64,000 nucleotides of DNA, taken from an uncultured Armatimonadota bacterium. Its GTDB lineage: Bacteria; Armatimonadota; Fimbriimonadia; Fimbriimonadales; Fimbriimonadaceae. Made by a program: the position numbers and the translations under genes. The notes below the pieces were generated by a model that made no database searches, had not been told where the DNA came from, and worked only from the letters and a program-made list of their open reading frames with translations. The stretch is from the NCBI GenBank assembly GCA_903833215.1, contig CAILEM010000067.1, forward strand, positions 1 to 64,000. Direction: 5' to 3'. This document shows, piece by piece, positions 8,757 through 17,784 of the stretch. Positions within the stretch are counted from its first letter, which is position 1; every line of letters begins with the position of its first letter.

Positions 8757-9518
8757 TTACACGTCGCAGAGCTTATAGGACGCCTCCAGAGCTTGCAGGA
8801 GGTCTCCTTTAGGAATGAACTCGTGACCCACGTACCCCGTGTAACCCGTCTCCGCGATCGCTTTCATGATCGCTGGATAATACAGTTCCTGCGTGTCATC
8901 CATATCGCGTCGACCAGGGTTGCCGGCGGTGTGATAGTGGAAGAAGTGCTTGTGGTTATCACGGATCGTGCGGATGATATCGCCCTCCATGATCTGCATG
9001 TGATAAATGTCGTACAGCAGTCCGATTCGTGGTGAGCCGACTCGTTCGCACACGGCGACTCCCCAAGGCGTCTTGTCCGCTTGATATCCACCATGGTCGA
9101 CTCGGCTGTTGAGAAGCTCGATAATGACGTTGATCCCGGCGTCTTCGGCCTGCTTGGCAACACGCTTCAAACCGATGGCGGAGTTCTCGATTCCCTCCTC
9201 GTCAGAATGGCCGGGCCGTCGCTCACCGCTGAACACGATCAGGTTGGGGATTTTGAATTTCTTGGCAACTTCGAGATTTTCAAGGATCAAAGCTTCTATT
9301 TCGGCATGACAGTCAAGGTCGTTCAGTCCCTTCACTTCAAGCTTGTGGCCGGGATGGGAGGCGATCACGAGTCCGTGATCAAGTGCCATCTGGAATTTAT
9401 CAACCGGAAGCAGTTCCACTGCTTTATAGCCGATCTTCTTCGCCGTCGCCATGACGACCTCATCGGGAACCTTGCTTCCAGCGAAGCACCACCAAGAAAA
9501 GGATTGATTGATAGGCAT
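8757..9518 (-). CDS. hydroxypyruvate isomerase-like TIM-barrel protein
   Basis: 253 residues of the AP-endonuclease-2-like TIM barrel shared by hydroxypyruvate isomerases and sugar-phosphate isomerase/epimerases. Typical strand motifs are visible: NQSFSWWCF at the start, LIVFSGERRPG, VIIELLNSR with the metal-binding glutamate, LLYDIYHMQIMEGD with Asp and His ligands, and GHEFIP at the end. AGGGAG lies just upstream of ATG 9518. It starts 12 bases after the oxidoreductase gene and its TAA stop overlaps the probable start of the HAD phosphatase, so the three genes are one operon, likely a small catabolic pathway for a sugar or sugar acid. Aldose/ketose specificity is inferred only. Confidence 0.87.
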   Translation of the reverse strand: MPINQSFSWWCFAGSKVPDEVVMATAKKIGYKAVELLPVDKFQMALDHGLVIASHPGHKLEVKGLNDLDCHAEIEALILENLEVAKKFKIPNLIVFSGERRPGHSDEEGIENSAIGLKRVAKQAEDAGINVIIELLNSRVDHGGYQADKTPWGVAVCERVGSPRIGLLYDIYHMQIMEGDIIRTIRDNHKHFFHYHTAGNPGRRDMDDTQELYYPAIMKAIAETGYTGYVGHEFIPKGDLLQALEASYKLCDV

Positions 9519-9530
9519 AATTCAGACTCC

Positions 9531-10511
9531 CTAAAGACTCACCGGCTTACCGGTTTCCAAACTTCGATTCGACGCTAACGAGACGAGGGCGCTTTTGACT
9601 CCATCGGGATACGAGCTTCGAATTCCTGACCGGTCCCCTGTCCGAACCGCATCGACAAAGGCTTGATCTTCGATCGTGAATATCCCTTCTTCTCCCTTAA
9701 TGCTTTCAGGCTCCGCCCCCCGGGCCTTGATCAGAACGTCGTGATTCCACTCAGAAAAGTGAAAGTTATGGTTAAGCGAATGCACGTCGAGAAACAGGCT
9801 TCCGCCAGCGTTTGAACTGCAGCTTGCCATCAGGTTCGCAACACCGCCGTTCGCAAACTTCATCGCCACTGTCACCGCGTCGTCCATTGTGTACCCAGGG
9901 ACACCTTTGTTAAAGCCGTTGGCAGCAGCAGCGTAAACTTCAACGACTTCCCCAAACAGGTACCGAGCAAGATCCACCGTGTGGGTTGCCTGCTCATGGA
10001 ATTGCCCGCCGCTCTTGCTCTTGTCCGTCCACCATGGATGGTGTCCCGGAGTACCTCCCCACCAGCCGCCAAACGCCATGATCGGTGGGTCTTCAGCGAT
10101 AATCTCGCGGACACGCTGCACACTCTGTCGATACCGGGTCATGTATCCAACGCTGGTGATCAGGCCGAGGTTCTCCACCTCGGTTGCGATCTCATGAAGA
10201 AACCCTGGATCGAGGCCGACTGGCTTCTCGCAGAAGAACGGCAAGTTTGCACTGAGCGCGGCACGCTCGGCATCACCGTGAGCGAAAGGTGGAACGAAAA
10301 TGAGTACGGCATCCACGCCAGCATCCTGAGTCAAGGCCGTTGCAGACTCAAATACCGTTGCCCCCGTCTTCTCCGCCATCGCAGCGGCTGCCTCGGGATT
10401 GGCATCCGTTACCGCCACGATCTCCGCCCCCGTCACAGTTAAAATGGCATCAGCATGGGCCCTCGCGATGCCCCCGGTTCCGATAAAACCCAGTCGTATA
10501 TTGTCAGCCAC
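9531..10511 (-). CDS. Gfo/Idh/MocA-family NAD(P)-dependent oxidoreductase
   Basis: 326 residues with an N-terminal Rossmann fold (GFIGTGGIARAHADA), the family's CEKPVGL motif that bears the catalytic lysine, and a C-terminal alpha/beta substrate domain (GGQFHEQATHTVDLARYLFG with the conserved His). These enzymes oxidise or reduce sugars and cyclitols. The start is GTG 10511, preceded by GGAGAG. It is the first gene of the leftward operon with the isomerase-like protein and the HAD phosphatase, a common set for conversion of unusual sugars released by secreted hydrolases such as the neighbouring GH2 enzyme. Substrate unknown. Confidence 0.9.
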   Translation of the reverse strand: MADNIRLGFIGTGGIARAHADAILTVTGAEIVAVTDANPEAAAAMAEKTGATVFESATALTQDAGVDAVLIFVPPFAHGDAERAALSANLPFFCEKPVGLDPGFLHEIATEVENLGLITSVGYMTRYRQSVQRVREIIAEDPPIMAFGGWWGGTPGHHPWWTDKSKSGGQFHEQATHTVDLARYLFGEVVEVYAAAANGFNKGVPGYTMDDAVTVAMKFANGGVANLMASCSSNAGGSLFLDVHSLNHNFHFSEWNHDVLIKARGAEPESIKGEEGIFTIEDQAFVDAVRTGDRSGIRSSYPDGVKSALVSLASNRSLETGKPVSL

Positions 10512-10985
10512 GTTGCTTCTCTCCTATCGACTTCAAACGCATCAGCGCGTTTGCATTCCTTTAACCGATATTGGAGGTTATGGCGGCGAGAGTCAAGGGA
10601 TTTTGCGGGCCAATTTGGGAAATCGTGCTAAACGGATGTAGAACCATGTCCTATGGCAAAGCGAATTCAGAGCCGTGTTGCGAAATGATGTGACGCGGAA
10701 ATCAAAATCTGTTACAAACCGGTAGCAACGCACTCTCGACAGGACGGGAGCGTTTCGCCTCTGATACCCTCTCTAGCGGCCAAGGAGACGGTCGGGAGCA
10801 ATACTGGTCAGTTAGTGTCTTGGGCCTTGGTTCTTAGACCGGAACTGTCGGCTTGGGTTCCTTCTCCCCTTGCAGGGTCAGAAGGTCAGGATGAGGGGTC
10901 AGCCATGAACGATGTCGACGCAGTCGACATGTCCTTGTGACTTCTCGATTTCTCCTCAACGGCACGCCTCGCCCCTACACTTGGG
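10512..10985. other. gene-free spacer with short repeats
   Basis: 474 bases with no credible gene. It must carry the promoter for the leftward sugar operon. Visible structure: a perfect palindromic stem ATGTCGAC-GCA-GTCGACAT at 10912-10930, and a half copy of a window-wide repeat, GGCACGCCTCGCCCCTACAC, at 10961-10980. Confidence 0.6.
10961..10984. repeat. GGCACGCCTCGCCCCTACAC interspersed repeat (half copy)
   Basis: Shares the CACGCCTCGCCCCTACAC core with fuller copies near 35753 and 46048. The stretch CCCCTACACTTGG at 10972-10984 recurs at 17348-17360. It lies just past the stop of the LTxxQ protein gene. Confidence 0.6.
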
Positions 10986-11639
10986 CTAGCCGCCGGTGCC
11001 CGTACCGGGCTCGGGGGTGGGGACGAAGGGTTTGCCGCTTAGGGTTTTCAGTTTGGCTTTCTGGGCAGCGGTCAGGATTTTCCCGATCTCTTCGTTCAGG
11101 ATTTTTTGATTCTTCTTCATCGTTTCCTGAACATCGGCGAACTGGATTTCTCCGCCTCGGAGTTTTTCCCAGGCGGCGGCGGTGGCTTTGCCCTGGGCGG
11201 TCATCAGGTCGGCAATTTTGGATTTCTGGGTGTCGGTAATCGACAGGCTCTTCTGGACATCGGCAACAGCGGCACTGGCAAAGCTGGACAGTTGGATTGC
11301 GATCTCTTTGAGTCTTGTCTGCTGCGTTGTTGTGAGAATGGCGTTGACTTCCTCAACGATCTTCTTGCCAATATTTTCGAACGCCTTCTTTCGCGCTTCA
11401 GGATCATCGGCGCTGATTCGGCCAGCTTCCATAAATCGTGCGGCAAGTCCCTGCTGCAGGTCGTACAACTTTGCCTTTTGGTCGTCAGTCACCTGAAGGT
11501 CAGACCGAACATCTTCCCGCTGCAGCAAAATGGCAGGGTTCGCGGCAGGGTTGCCCATCATGCCTCTCATACCTTGGGCAAACGAAGTTGCCATGAGGCA
11601 CGCGACGGAAAGTAAAACAATTATTGACTTGAGATTCAT
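10986..11639 (-). CDS. secreted LTxxQ-motif (Spy/CpxP-like) protein
   Basis: 217 residues from ATG 11639 (MNLKSIIVLLSVACLMATSFA), which begins a clean signal peptide; the longer frame to 11711 would bury it. The mature protein is almost all helical and holds four LTxxQ-like repeats: VTDDQKAKLYDL, LTTTQQTRLKEI, ITDTQKSKIADL and LTAAQKAKLKTL. Such motifs mark the Spy/CpxP family of periplasmic stress proteins and chaperones, in which the helices form a cradle. The duplicated layout suggests two such units in one chain. The tail is Pro/Gly/Thr rich. Function as a periplasmic chaperone is inferred from the family. Confidence 0.75.
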   Translation of the reverse strand: MNLKSIIVLLSVACLMATSFAQGMRGMMGNPAANPAILLQREDVRSDLQVTDDQKAKLYDLQQGLAARFMEAGRISADDPEARKKAFENIGKKIVEEVNAILTTTQQTRLKEIAIQLSSFASAAVADVQKSLSITDTQKSKIADLMTAQGKATAAAWEKLRGGEIQFADVQETMKKNQKILNEEIGKILTAAQKAKLKTLSGKPFVPTPEPGTGTGG

Positions 11640-11802
11640 TGCGTCTAGTCTCTGCCCAAATGCCAGGTTTGAACGGTTTTCCGTGCGTTTGCGATCCGCA
11701 GCGAGGCGCATAACTCCACGATACGACTAGCTTAATCGAAAGAAGCGGCGCGGAGACAAACCACTAAACAATTCTAACGAATCCAACGCATGAAATAGGA
11801 AT

Positions 11803-12720
11803 CTACGGCTCAATCGAGTCGAGCGCCACGACCCACGAATAGGCCCTTGAGAATAGTTCTGCTTTGCCCATGCCGAAGACGCGACGGAGAGCCGAGTCCG
11901 TACGGTCCTGGCCTTTGAGAGTTCTCACGAGGTTGATTCGTGGTGACTCATTGGCAATTTCGTGCAGGAATTCGCCGAGGCGATTGACACCATCAATCGT
12001 GGACAGATATCTCCCCAGCCATCCCGCCTGTTGGTAGGCCATCCAGATCTCTTCTTTCGTGCCATCGTCATCCGATCGGTCAACGAGCATCACTTCAAGA
12101 TCGGTTGGACTGAGCCACATCGATGGATCGACTCGAAACTGTTCCCATATCTCAGCATCGAACCGACGCTCGACCAATACCGAAATGGCTTCTTCCACCC
12201 AACGAGGGGCATAGTCGTCAGTGACGTTTGAACTAATGACGTGCGCATATTCATGTGCAACCGCTTGGCTGAACTCAGATTCGTCGTCAACCAGATAATT
12301 CGGAAGACATATCTTCTCATAGGGCTCTTTGCTTACGCAGTACCCGTAGGGATTCGTCGCCCAGGGGGCATCCGTCACTTCCGCCAGAATGGCAAGTCGC
12401 GTTGGCACCTTGTGCTCCCAACCAAGTCTCTTTGCAACATCAATACAGGCTTGAAGAGTGCGCTCCCCCAACTCACCTTCAATCCCCATCGTCTCATCGG
12501 CAACGAATTCCAAAGTCAGCCAAGGGGCGACCTGAAGCACCGAACTCTTGGCCCGAGTCATCGCTTCCGCTTCAATAATTCGATACCAACGAATCAACTC
12601 TCCCGCTTCGCCAACGCCGTGCTCCGAAATTTCCTCGAAAGCGTCGACCATGCGGTCTTGGTAGTAATGCTCAAAGGCTGCCTCCCAATGTGGAGTATCA
12701 GAAGCATGAGGATTTGCCAT
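11803..12720 (-). CDS. putative zinc metallopeptidase (HExxH, peptidase MA-like)
   Basis: 305 residues without a signal peptide. A gluzincin signature is present: HEYAH at residues 156-160, followed by W174-V-E-E-A, where E177 can be the third zinc ligand. The layout matches the peptidase-MA-like superfamily. The helical region after it (YQQAGWLGRYLSTIDG, LGEFLHEIANES) is typical of those proteins, which often sense or trim other proteins. Substrate unknown. It diverges from the zinc-ribbon gene with only 34 bases between the starts, so the promoters overlap. Confidence 0.7.
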   Translation of the reverse strand: MANPHASDTPHWEAAFEHYYQDRMVDAFEEISEHGVGEAGELIRWYRIIEAEAMTRAKSSVLQVAPWLTLEFVADETMGIEGELGERTLQACIDVAKRLGWEHKVPTRLAILAEVTDAPWATNPYGYCVSKEPYEKICLPNYLVDDESEFSQAVAHEYAHVISSNVTDDYAPRWVEEAISVLVERRFDAEIWEQFRVDPSMWLSPTDLEVMLVDRSDDDGTKEEIWMAYQQAGWLGRYLSTIDGVNRLGEFLHEIANESPRINLVRTLKGQDRTDSALRRVFGMGKAELFSRAYSWVVALDSIEP

Positions 12721-12754
12721 CTAGCGACTCGTTTCCTTCATACTCTATCTTCCA

Positions 12755-13255
12755 ATGCCGAGACTTTGCCCAGATTGTAACGTTAACATGATTCCGCGCG
12801 ATTTTATCGGGGTCACCGTCGACACTTGCCTACAGTGCGCAGGCATCTTCTTCGATGAAGGAGAGGTCAACGAAATCCGAGCCCGAGGCGGAAACGTTGC
12901 CTTTCAAGAACTTGATGAACTCATTCAGCCCACTCCCGAATATTTCGCTCTCGAAGAGAACAAATACCGAAAGTGTCCGAGTTGCGTTGCAACCATGAGA
13001 CGTTATCGATACATGTATTCGTCGCCGGTTTTCCTCGATAGCTGCGAATCTTGTGGCGGAATTTGGGTCGAAAATGGCGAATTGACGAAGATGAAGGAAT
13101 ATCTCGAAGGTCAAAAGCTAACGAAGACAGCCCCTCTGAGCCCAGAGCGCGATGAAGCCGTCGCCACGCTCGACGCCATCGCAATCGAACAGCATGCAAA
13201 AGCGGATCGTGCCCACCGGATCGCACGCTTCCTTTCGTTCCACCCTTGGTCGTAA
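12755..13255 (+). CDS. TFIIB-type zinc-ribbon protein
   Basis: 166 residues with two copies of the bacterial zf-TFIIB domain. The first pairs CPDC (5-8) with CLQC (25-28) and the second pairs CPSC with CESC, each followed by the family's GIFFDEGE/GIWVENGE turn. These small cytoplasmic zinc proteins are widespread and of unknown role. The C-terminal 45 residues are charged and helical. It is followed after 18 bases by msrB, so the two are probably cotranscribed, which may hint at a link to oxidative or metal stress (inference). Confidence 0.82.
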   Translation: MPRLCPDCNVNMIPRDFIGVTVDTCLQCAGIFFDEGEVNEIRARGGNVAFQELDELIQPTPEYFALEENKYRKCPSCVATMRRYRYMYSSPVFLDSCESCGGIWVENGELTKMKEYLEGQKLTKTAPLSPERDEAVATLDAIAIEQHAKADRAHRIARFLSFHPWS

Positions 13256-13273
13256 TTGCGCGTATAACTATCC

Positions 13274-13678
13274 ATGAGCGAAGAGATCCTCAAAACAGAA
13301 GACGAATGGCGTGGTGTTCTCACCCCCGAGCAGTTCCAGGTGTTACGCAATAAGGGAACCGAGAGGCCCTTCACCGGCGAGTATTGGGACCACAAAGAGC
13401 AAGGCGTTTACCGTTGCGCGGGATGTGGCGAAGAGCTGTTCGACTCGACCACAAAGTACGATTCCCACTGCGGCTGGCCCTCATTTTTCGATTCCCTCGA
13501 AAAATCGAAGATTCGAGAGATCGAAGACCGAAGCCACGGCATGCATCGTGTCGAAGTCGTATGCGCCAAGTGCGGCGGGCACCTAGGACACATCTTCCCG
13601 GATGGTCCCAGACCAACCGGCGTGCGTTACTGTATCAACTCCGTTTCTCTCAAGTTCGAGCCCAAACCTACGGCTTAG
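13274..13678 (+). CDS. msrB: peptide-methionine (R)-S-oxide reductase MsrB
   Basis: Reduces methionine-R-sulfoxide in damaged proteins. It has 134 residues, the usual single-domain length. Structural zinc is held by C48/C51 (CAGC) and C97/C100 (CAKC). The catalytic cysteine is C120 in VRYCINS, and C66 in SHCGWPSF is the likely resolving cysteine. Catalytic-site residues of the HVE block are partly changed (HRVEVVC). No signal peptide, so cytoplasmic. Its stop overlaps the stop of the convergent TPR gene by four bases. Confidence 0.96.
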   Translation: MSEEILKTEDEWRGVLTPEQFQVLRNKGTERPFTGEYWDHKEQGVYRCAGCGEELFDSTTKYDSHCGWPSFFDSLEKSKIREIEDRSHGMHRVEVVCAKCGGHLGHIFPDGPRPTGVRYCINSVSLKFEPKPTA

Positions 13679-14358
13679 TGTTTGAGAAAGTGATTGAGCC
13701 TTGTTGCAGGCAAGTAATTCGGGTCCAGCTTAAGTGCCGCCGCGACGTCCTTTTTGGCTTCGGCGATCTGGTTGAGTTGGACCTCTGCCTGGGCACGCGC
13801 AAAATAATAGCTTGCGTGTGGCTTGGAATGAGCCAAAGACATATTGGCTTCGTCTACCGCTAGCTTGTAATCGTTGCGATTGAAGGCGATCATACTGATG
13901 ATGTGGTGGCAGTCGGCGACGATGGCGTCTACCTTCGACTTATCGCCCTCCATCTTCAGGTTCCCCGGAAGCGGTGCATCGACGAGGCTTTGATTCAGTC
14001 GCTCAAGTGCGGTATCGGTGTCGCCAGACAGGTAATAGAGCAGCCCCGCCTCAAAATATCCCGCTGCCATGTCTGGTCGAAATGCGTTCATGGCGTCGAG
14101 AGTTTTAGCTCCCTCCAAAGCCGCATCCTTGTCCGCCTGCTCCAGTTCCAGCCCCATGTTGAACTTACCAACCGCAGTGGGCGTGGACTTCGTCACCTTC
14201 TCAAGCGCATAGTTGTACTGGGCTTCACTTTCGATAACGGCTAAGCCGTTGGCCATCTTGCCAGGTCGGTTCGAGAGGAAAAGTACCAAGGCCGTCCCGA
14301 TGATGGCGACCACCGGGACGATGTATTTGTTTTTGGCGTCGGGCTTCTTAGCTTGCAA
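13675..14358 (-). CDS. membrane-anchored TPR protein
   Basis: 227 residues: a short charged N-terminus, one transmembrane helix at about residues 12-29 ([17 protein letters not shown]), then tetratricopeptide-like helical repeats ([54 protein letters not shown]). Such proteins act as scaffolds; the partner is unknown. The start is TTG 14358, which overlaps the leuS stop by 11 bases, so translation is probably coupled to leuS. The 3' end overlaps the end of msrB on the other strand. Confidence 0.78.
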   Translation of the reverse strand: MQAKKPDAKNKYIVPVVAIIGTALVLFLSNRPGKMANGLAVIESEAQYNYALEKVTKSTPTAVGKFNMGLELEQADKDAALEGAKTLDAMNAFRPDMAAGYFEAGLLYYLSGDTDTALERLNQSLVDAPLPGNLKMEGDKSKVDAIVADCHHIISMIAFNRNDYKLAVDEANMSLAHSKPHASYYFARAQAEVQLNQIAEAKKDVAAALKLDPNYLPATRLNHFLKH

Positions 14359-17011
14359 CGAAATTCACCAACTTTCGAGGCACCACAATCACTTTCCGTA
14401 TGGTCTTGCCTTCCAAGTGGGCGGCAACCTTTGGCAGCGCTTTTGCGGCGGCTTCGACCGCCTCATTGGTGGCATCAGCCTCCATTTCCAGCGTTTCGCG
14501 AAGTTTACCGTTGACCTGAACCGCCACCGTCACCGTATCGTCAACTGCCAGCGCAGGGACGAACACGGGCCAAGACACATCGACCGTGAAATCGGACTTT
14601 CCGATGTCATGCCAAAGCTCGTCGGCTGAGTGCGGTGCGGCTGGACTGAGCAGCAAGATCAACGTCTCAATCGCTTCGGAGAGGCTCAATGCAAACGCTC
14701 GGCTTGGATTCGCCTTGTGCTTGGCAACGAGGTCGGTAAGGTCGTTCACGTAGATCATCAGCGACGACACATAGGTGTTAAATGCAAACCGGTCAATGTC
14801 GGCGGTAGCCTTTTTGATCGTCTTGTGCGTCCGTCGTCGGATGTCTTTGCTGACATCGTCTGCTTCTTCGAAACCGATGAAATTTCTCCATTCCGCGAAG
14901 TACATCGGCTTCGCTTCGTCAATCAGCTTGAAGATCTTGCTCAAGAACCGAACTTGGCCCTGCATGCCGTCGTTCGACCACTGAACGTCGGCATTGAACG
15001 GCGCGACAAACAGCAGATACATTCTTAGGGCATCCGCCCCGTACGACTCGACGGCGTCTTCCGGTGTGACGACATTCCCTTTGGACTTCGACATACGCGT
15101 CCAGCGATGGAAGATGTCTTCCTCGTTGTAGTTCGCGATATCGGCAAACGACACCACCACGCCGTCTTCGCCGACTTCAAGATTCTCGTCTTCACGAGGC
15201 CGGCGATAGGGAGTCAGCGCCAACACTTGGCCTTGGTTTTCCAACCGAGCAAACGGCTCCTTTACCGTCACCAAGCCTGCGTCGTACAAGACCTTGGTCC
15301 AGAACCGGGCGTAGAGGAGGTGCATGACGGCATGTTCGGCACCGCCCACATAACAGTCGACCGGCATCCAGTACTTCGCGGCATCAAAGCTCCATGGCTC
15401 TTTGTCGTTTGCCGGATCGCAGAATCGAAGGAAATACCACGACGAGCAGGCAAATCCGCCCATCGTATCGGTTTCGCGCTGACCCAGGCGGCCATCCAAG
15501 TCCGTTGTGTTGACAAACTCGGGGATGTGGGCCAAGGGAGACGTGCCGTCGCCGGAGGGCTCGTAGTCATCGACCATCGGCAGTTCGACGGGCAAGCAGT
15601 CCAACGGTACCGGCTGCATTTCACCATCCTTGGTGTGGATGATGGGAATCGGGCAGCCCCAATAGCGTTGCCGTGAGATCAGCCAGTCTCTCAGTCGGTA
15701 CTGGATCTTCCGCTCGCCAATTCCCAAGCCTTCCATCCAGATGCCGAGTTCCGATTGAGCAGCAAAAACGGGCTTGCCCGTGTACTCACCCGAGCTCACG
15801 AGAATGCCGTCCTTGGCGACATACGGAAGCACGACTTCAGAACCGTCGGAGGGTGCAATAACTTGAATGATGTCGATGCCGAACTTCTTGGCAAATTCGA
15901 AGTCTCGCTCATCGTGCCCAGGAACCGCCATGATCGCGCCGGTACCGTAAGTGGCGAGTACGTAGTCGGCGACCCAGATCGGCACTTGTTCGCCGTTCAC
16001 CGGATTGATCGCATAGGCGCCTGTGAACACGCCTGTCTTTTCGCGATTGGTGGCCAATCGGTCGATATCGCTTAAGGTTTTGGCGCGCAGTTGATAGGCG
16101 CGCACATTTTCAGCATGCTCTTCGTCAACCGTCTTCAGAATCTTTTCGAGCAATGCATGCTCGGGAGCGAGAACGCAGAAGGTCATCCCGAATACGGTGT
16201 CGACTCGAGTCGTAAACACCTCGAACGCCAACCTATTCTGGAGATTCTTCACGACAAACTCAGGGTCCTCATTTGCATGAAGCGCCTTCGTCGCCGACGA
16301 CGCCAACTGCATCGTGAACTGAACGCCTTCGCTACGACCAATCCAGTTGCGCTGCTGGCTCTTGATGCCTTCTGGCCAATCCAAATCATCCAAGTCGTCA
16401 AGTAGACGCTGGGCATACTCCGTGATCTTGAAGAACCACTGGGGGATGTATTTTTTCTCCACCAACGCGCCGGAGCGCTCGGCTCGGCCACCAATGATCT
16501 CCTCATCGGCCAAAACCGTCTTGTCGATGGGATCCCAGTTCACGGCTGCCATAGATCGGTAGGCCAACCCACGCTTGAACAGCAGTTCGAAGATCCACTG
16601 CGTCCACTGATAAAACGTCTTGTCAGAGCTTGAAAATGAGCGTGACCAGTCGTAGGACACGCCAACCAGTTCCATTTGGCGACGATAGGTCGCTGCGTAC
16701 TGCTTGATCATCGGCTCGGGATGCGTCTTCTTCTTGATCGCCTCATTTTCCGCAGGCAGTCCGAAGGCGTCAAAGCCCATTGGGTGCAAGACATTGAAGC
16801 CCTGCATCAGCTTCATTCGGCAAATGACGTCGGTCGGAACGTAATTTCGGCAGTGACCGACACTAAGCCCGGCGCCAGAAGGATAGGGAAAGAAATCGGC
16901 ACCGTAGAACTTGGGTGCATCGGGATTCGATCGCGTCTTGAAAAGATCGGCGTCTTTCCAGCGCTTCCGCCATTGGGCCTCAAAGCCAGCGGGATCATAT
17001 CGGTCTGCCAT
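14348..17011 (-). CDS. leuS: leucyl-tRNA synthetase
   Basis: Charges tRNA-Leu. 887 residues from ATG 17011 (MADRYDPAGFEAQWRKRW); the frame to 17062 adds an unlikely leader. Class I features: N-terminal YPSGAGLSVGH, where the HIGH box has Ser for its first His, a long editing insert (TRVDTVFGMTF, GTGAIMAVPGHDERDFEFAK), the KMSKS loop (RMSKSKGNVV), and a C-terminal anticodon-binding domain ending with the leucyl-specific VNGKLR segment. A TPR gene is coupled to its 3' end. I see no T-box leader upstream. Confidence 0.97.
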   Translation of the reverse strand: MADRYDPAGFEAQWRKRWKDADLFKTRSNPDAPKFYGADFFPYPSGAGLSVGHCRNYVPTDVICRMKLMQGFNVLHPMGFDAFGLPAENEAIKKKTHPEPMIKQYAATYRRQMELVGVSYDWSRSFSSSDKTFYQWTQWIFELLFKRGLAYRSMAAVNWDPIDKTVLADEEIIGGRAERSGALVEKKYIPQWFFKITEYAQRLLDDLDDLDWPEGIKSQQRNWIGRSEGVQFTMQLASSATKALHANEDPEFVVKNLQNRLAFEVFTTRVDTVFGMTFCVLAPEHALLEKILKTVDEEHAENVRAYQLRAKTLSDIDRLATNREKTGVFTGAYAINPVNGEQVPIWVADYVLATYGTGAIMAVPGHDERDFEFAKKFGIDIIQVIAPSDGSEVVLPYVAKDGILVSSGEYTGKPVFAAQSELGIWMEGLGIGERKIQYRLRDWLISRQRYWGCPIPIIHTKDGEMQPVPLDCLPVELPMVDDYEPSGDGTSPLAHIPEFVNTTDLDGRLGQRETDTMGGFACSSWYFLRFCDPANDKEPWSFDAAKYWMPVDCYVGGAEHAVMHLLYARFWTKVLYDAGLVTVKEPFARLENQGQVLALTPYRRPREDENLEVGEDGVVVSFADIANYNEEDIFHRWTRMSKSKGNVVTPEDAVESYGADALRMYLLFVAPFNADVQWSNDGMQGQVRFLSKIFKLIDEAKPMYFAEWRNFIGFEEADDVSKDIRRRTHKTIKKATADIDRFAFNTYVSSLMIYVNDLTDLVAKHKANPSRAFALSLSEAIETLILLLSPAAPHSADELWHDIGKSDFTVDVSWPVFVPALAVDDTVTVAVQVNGKLRETLEMEADATNEAVEAAAKALPKVAAHLEGKTIRKVIVVPRKLVNFVAS

Positions 17012-17784
17012 AGACAGATAGTTTAGCTGAGGCTGAACGCCGGACGCGCGGACTCTGAGCAAGAGGCAAACGAGCTACGCGAGTAATATTGAGCCCGTCT
17101 CCACCACCTATTGAGATACCTTACGCGCTTATTGAATAACCCAAGAAACGAAAAGCGCGCTAGAAATCGGGCAAGCCCGGTTCACAGCGCGCATATCGTT
17201 TGCTCTCTGCGGAGTGGCCATAAACGACTACCCCGCAGTTTGCGACCGGTTTCCAGCGTACCGACTCGCGCTTTTCAGCGTCTGTCGATCGCCCCGATTC
17301 CGGGGTCGGGCCTTTGGTCGGGGAGGGCGAATGTACACCCGTCTTTTCCCCTACACTTGGCTGGCTTGATCGTCATCTTCCCAGTCAAGGTTGCAAAGAA
17401 CCCAAAGCTTTCCGATGCCACCGAAGACACACTTGGCTCTTCGGCGCTACACTCCTGAGTCACTGGTCCAAGATTCCTCAGTAGGTGGCGGTCGGCCGTT
17501 TTGCTTCGTTTGAGCGGTGTTAATCCTGCTCATTTCGGCCCGTTACCGGTCCGTTGCGGAAGTCCTCCGCATCTCTGCATTTTGCTCGCCTTCAGAAGAA
17601 GAGGCTCCTGATTCTCCGCCTTTCGTTGGAGCTTCGGTCCGTTTCACCTCAGCGGCTTGCATAGTTAATATACACCTGGTCTATGTAAGTGCCAAGACTT
17701 TTTTTCGTTAGTTTTCCACAATTTTCGGTGGATAACTTTTGGGTTCTCGCTGGTGTTTTTCCAGGGTAGGTAGCATGACTACTA
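17012..17784. other. 773-base gene-free region with hairpins
   Basis: No credible gene on either strand. It must hold the promoters for leuS and the aldo/keto reductase. Structure seen: a nested hairpin at 17155-17192 (outer stem GCGCGCT/AGCGCGC, inner stem CGGGC/GCCCG), a CCCCG/CGGGG stem near 17290-17305, the repeat core CCCCTACACTTGG at 17348-17360, and an inverted pair of near-consensus DnaA boxes at about 17710-17735. I looked for tmRNA, RNase P, SRP RNA and tRNA signatures and could not confirm any; an unknown structured RNA is possible. Confidence 0.5.
17155..17192. other. nested hairpin upstream of leuS
   Basis: The outer arms GCGCGCT (17155-17161) and AGCGCGC (17186-17192) enclose inner arms CGGGC (17168-17172) and GCCCG (17175-17179). 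It lies about 145 bases ahead of the leuS start, on the leader side. Could be a terminator, a leader structure or part of a small RNA; the sequence does not decide. Confidence 0.4.

Noticed and set aside
17060-17360. possible tmRNA or RNase P RNA on the minus strand
   Set aside because: A GGGGCGATCGACAG stretch and TCCACCA look superficially like tmRNA ends, but there is no TTCGA arm, no tag frame ending in LAA-type codons, and no conserved P4 core of RNase P.
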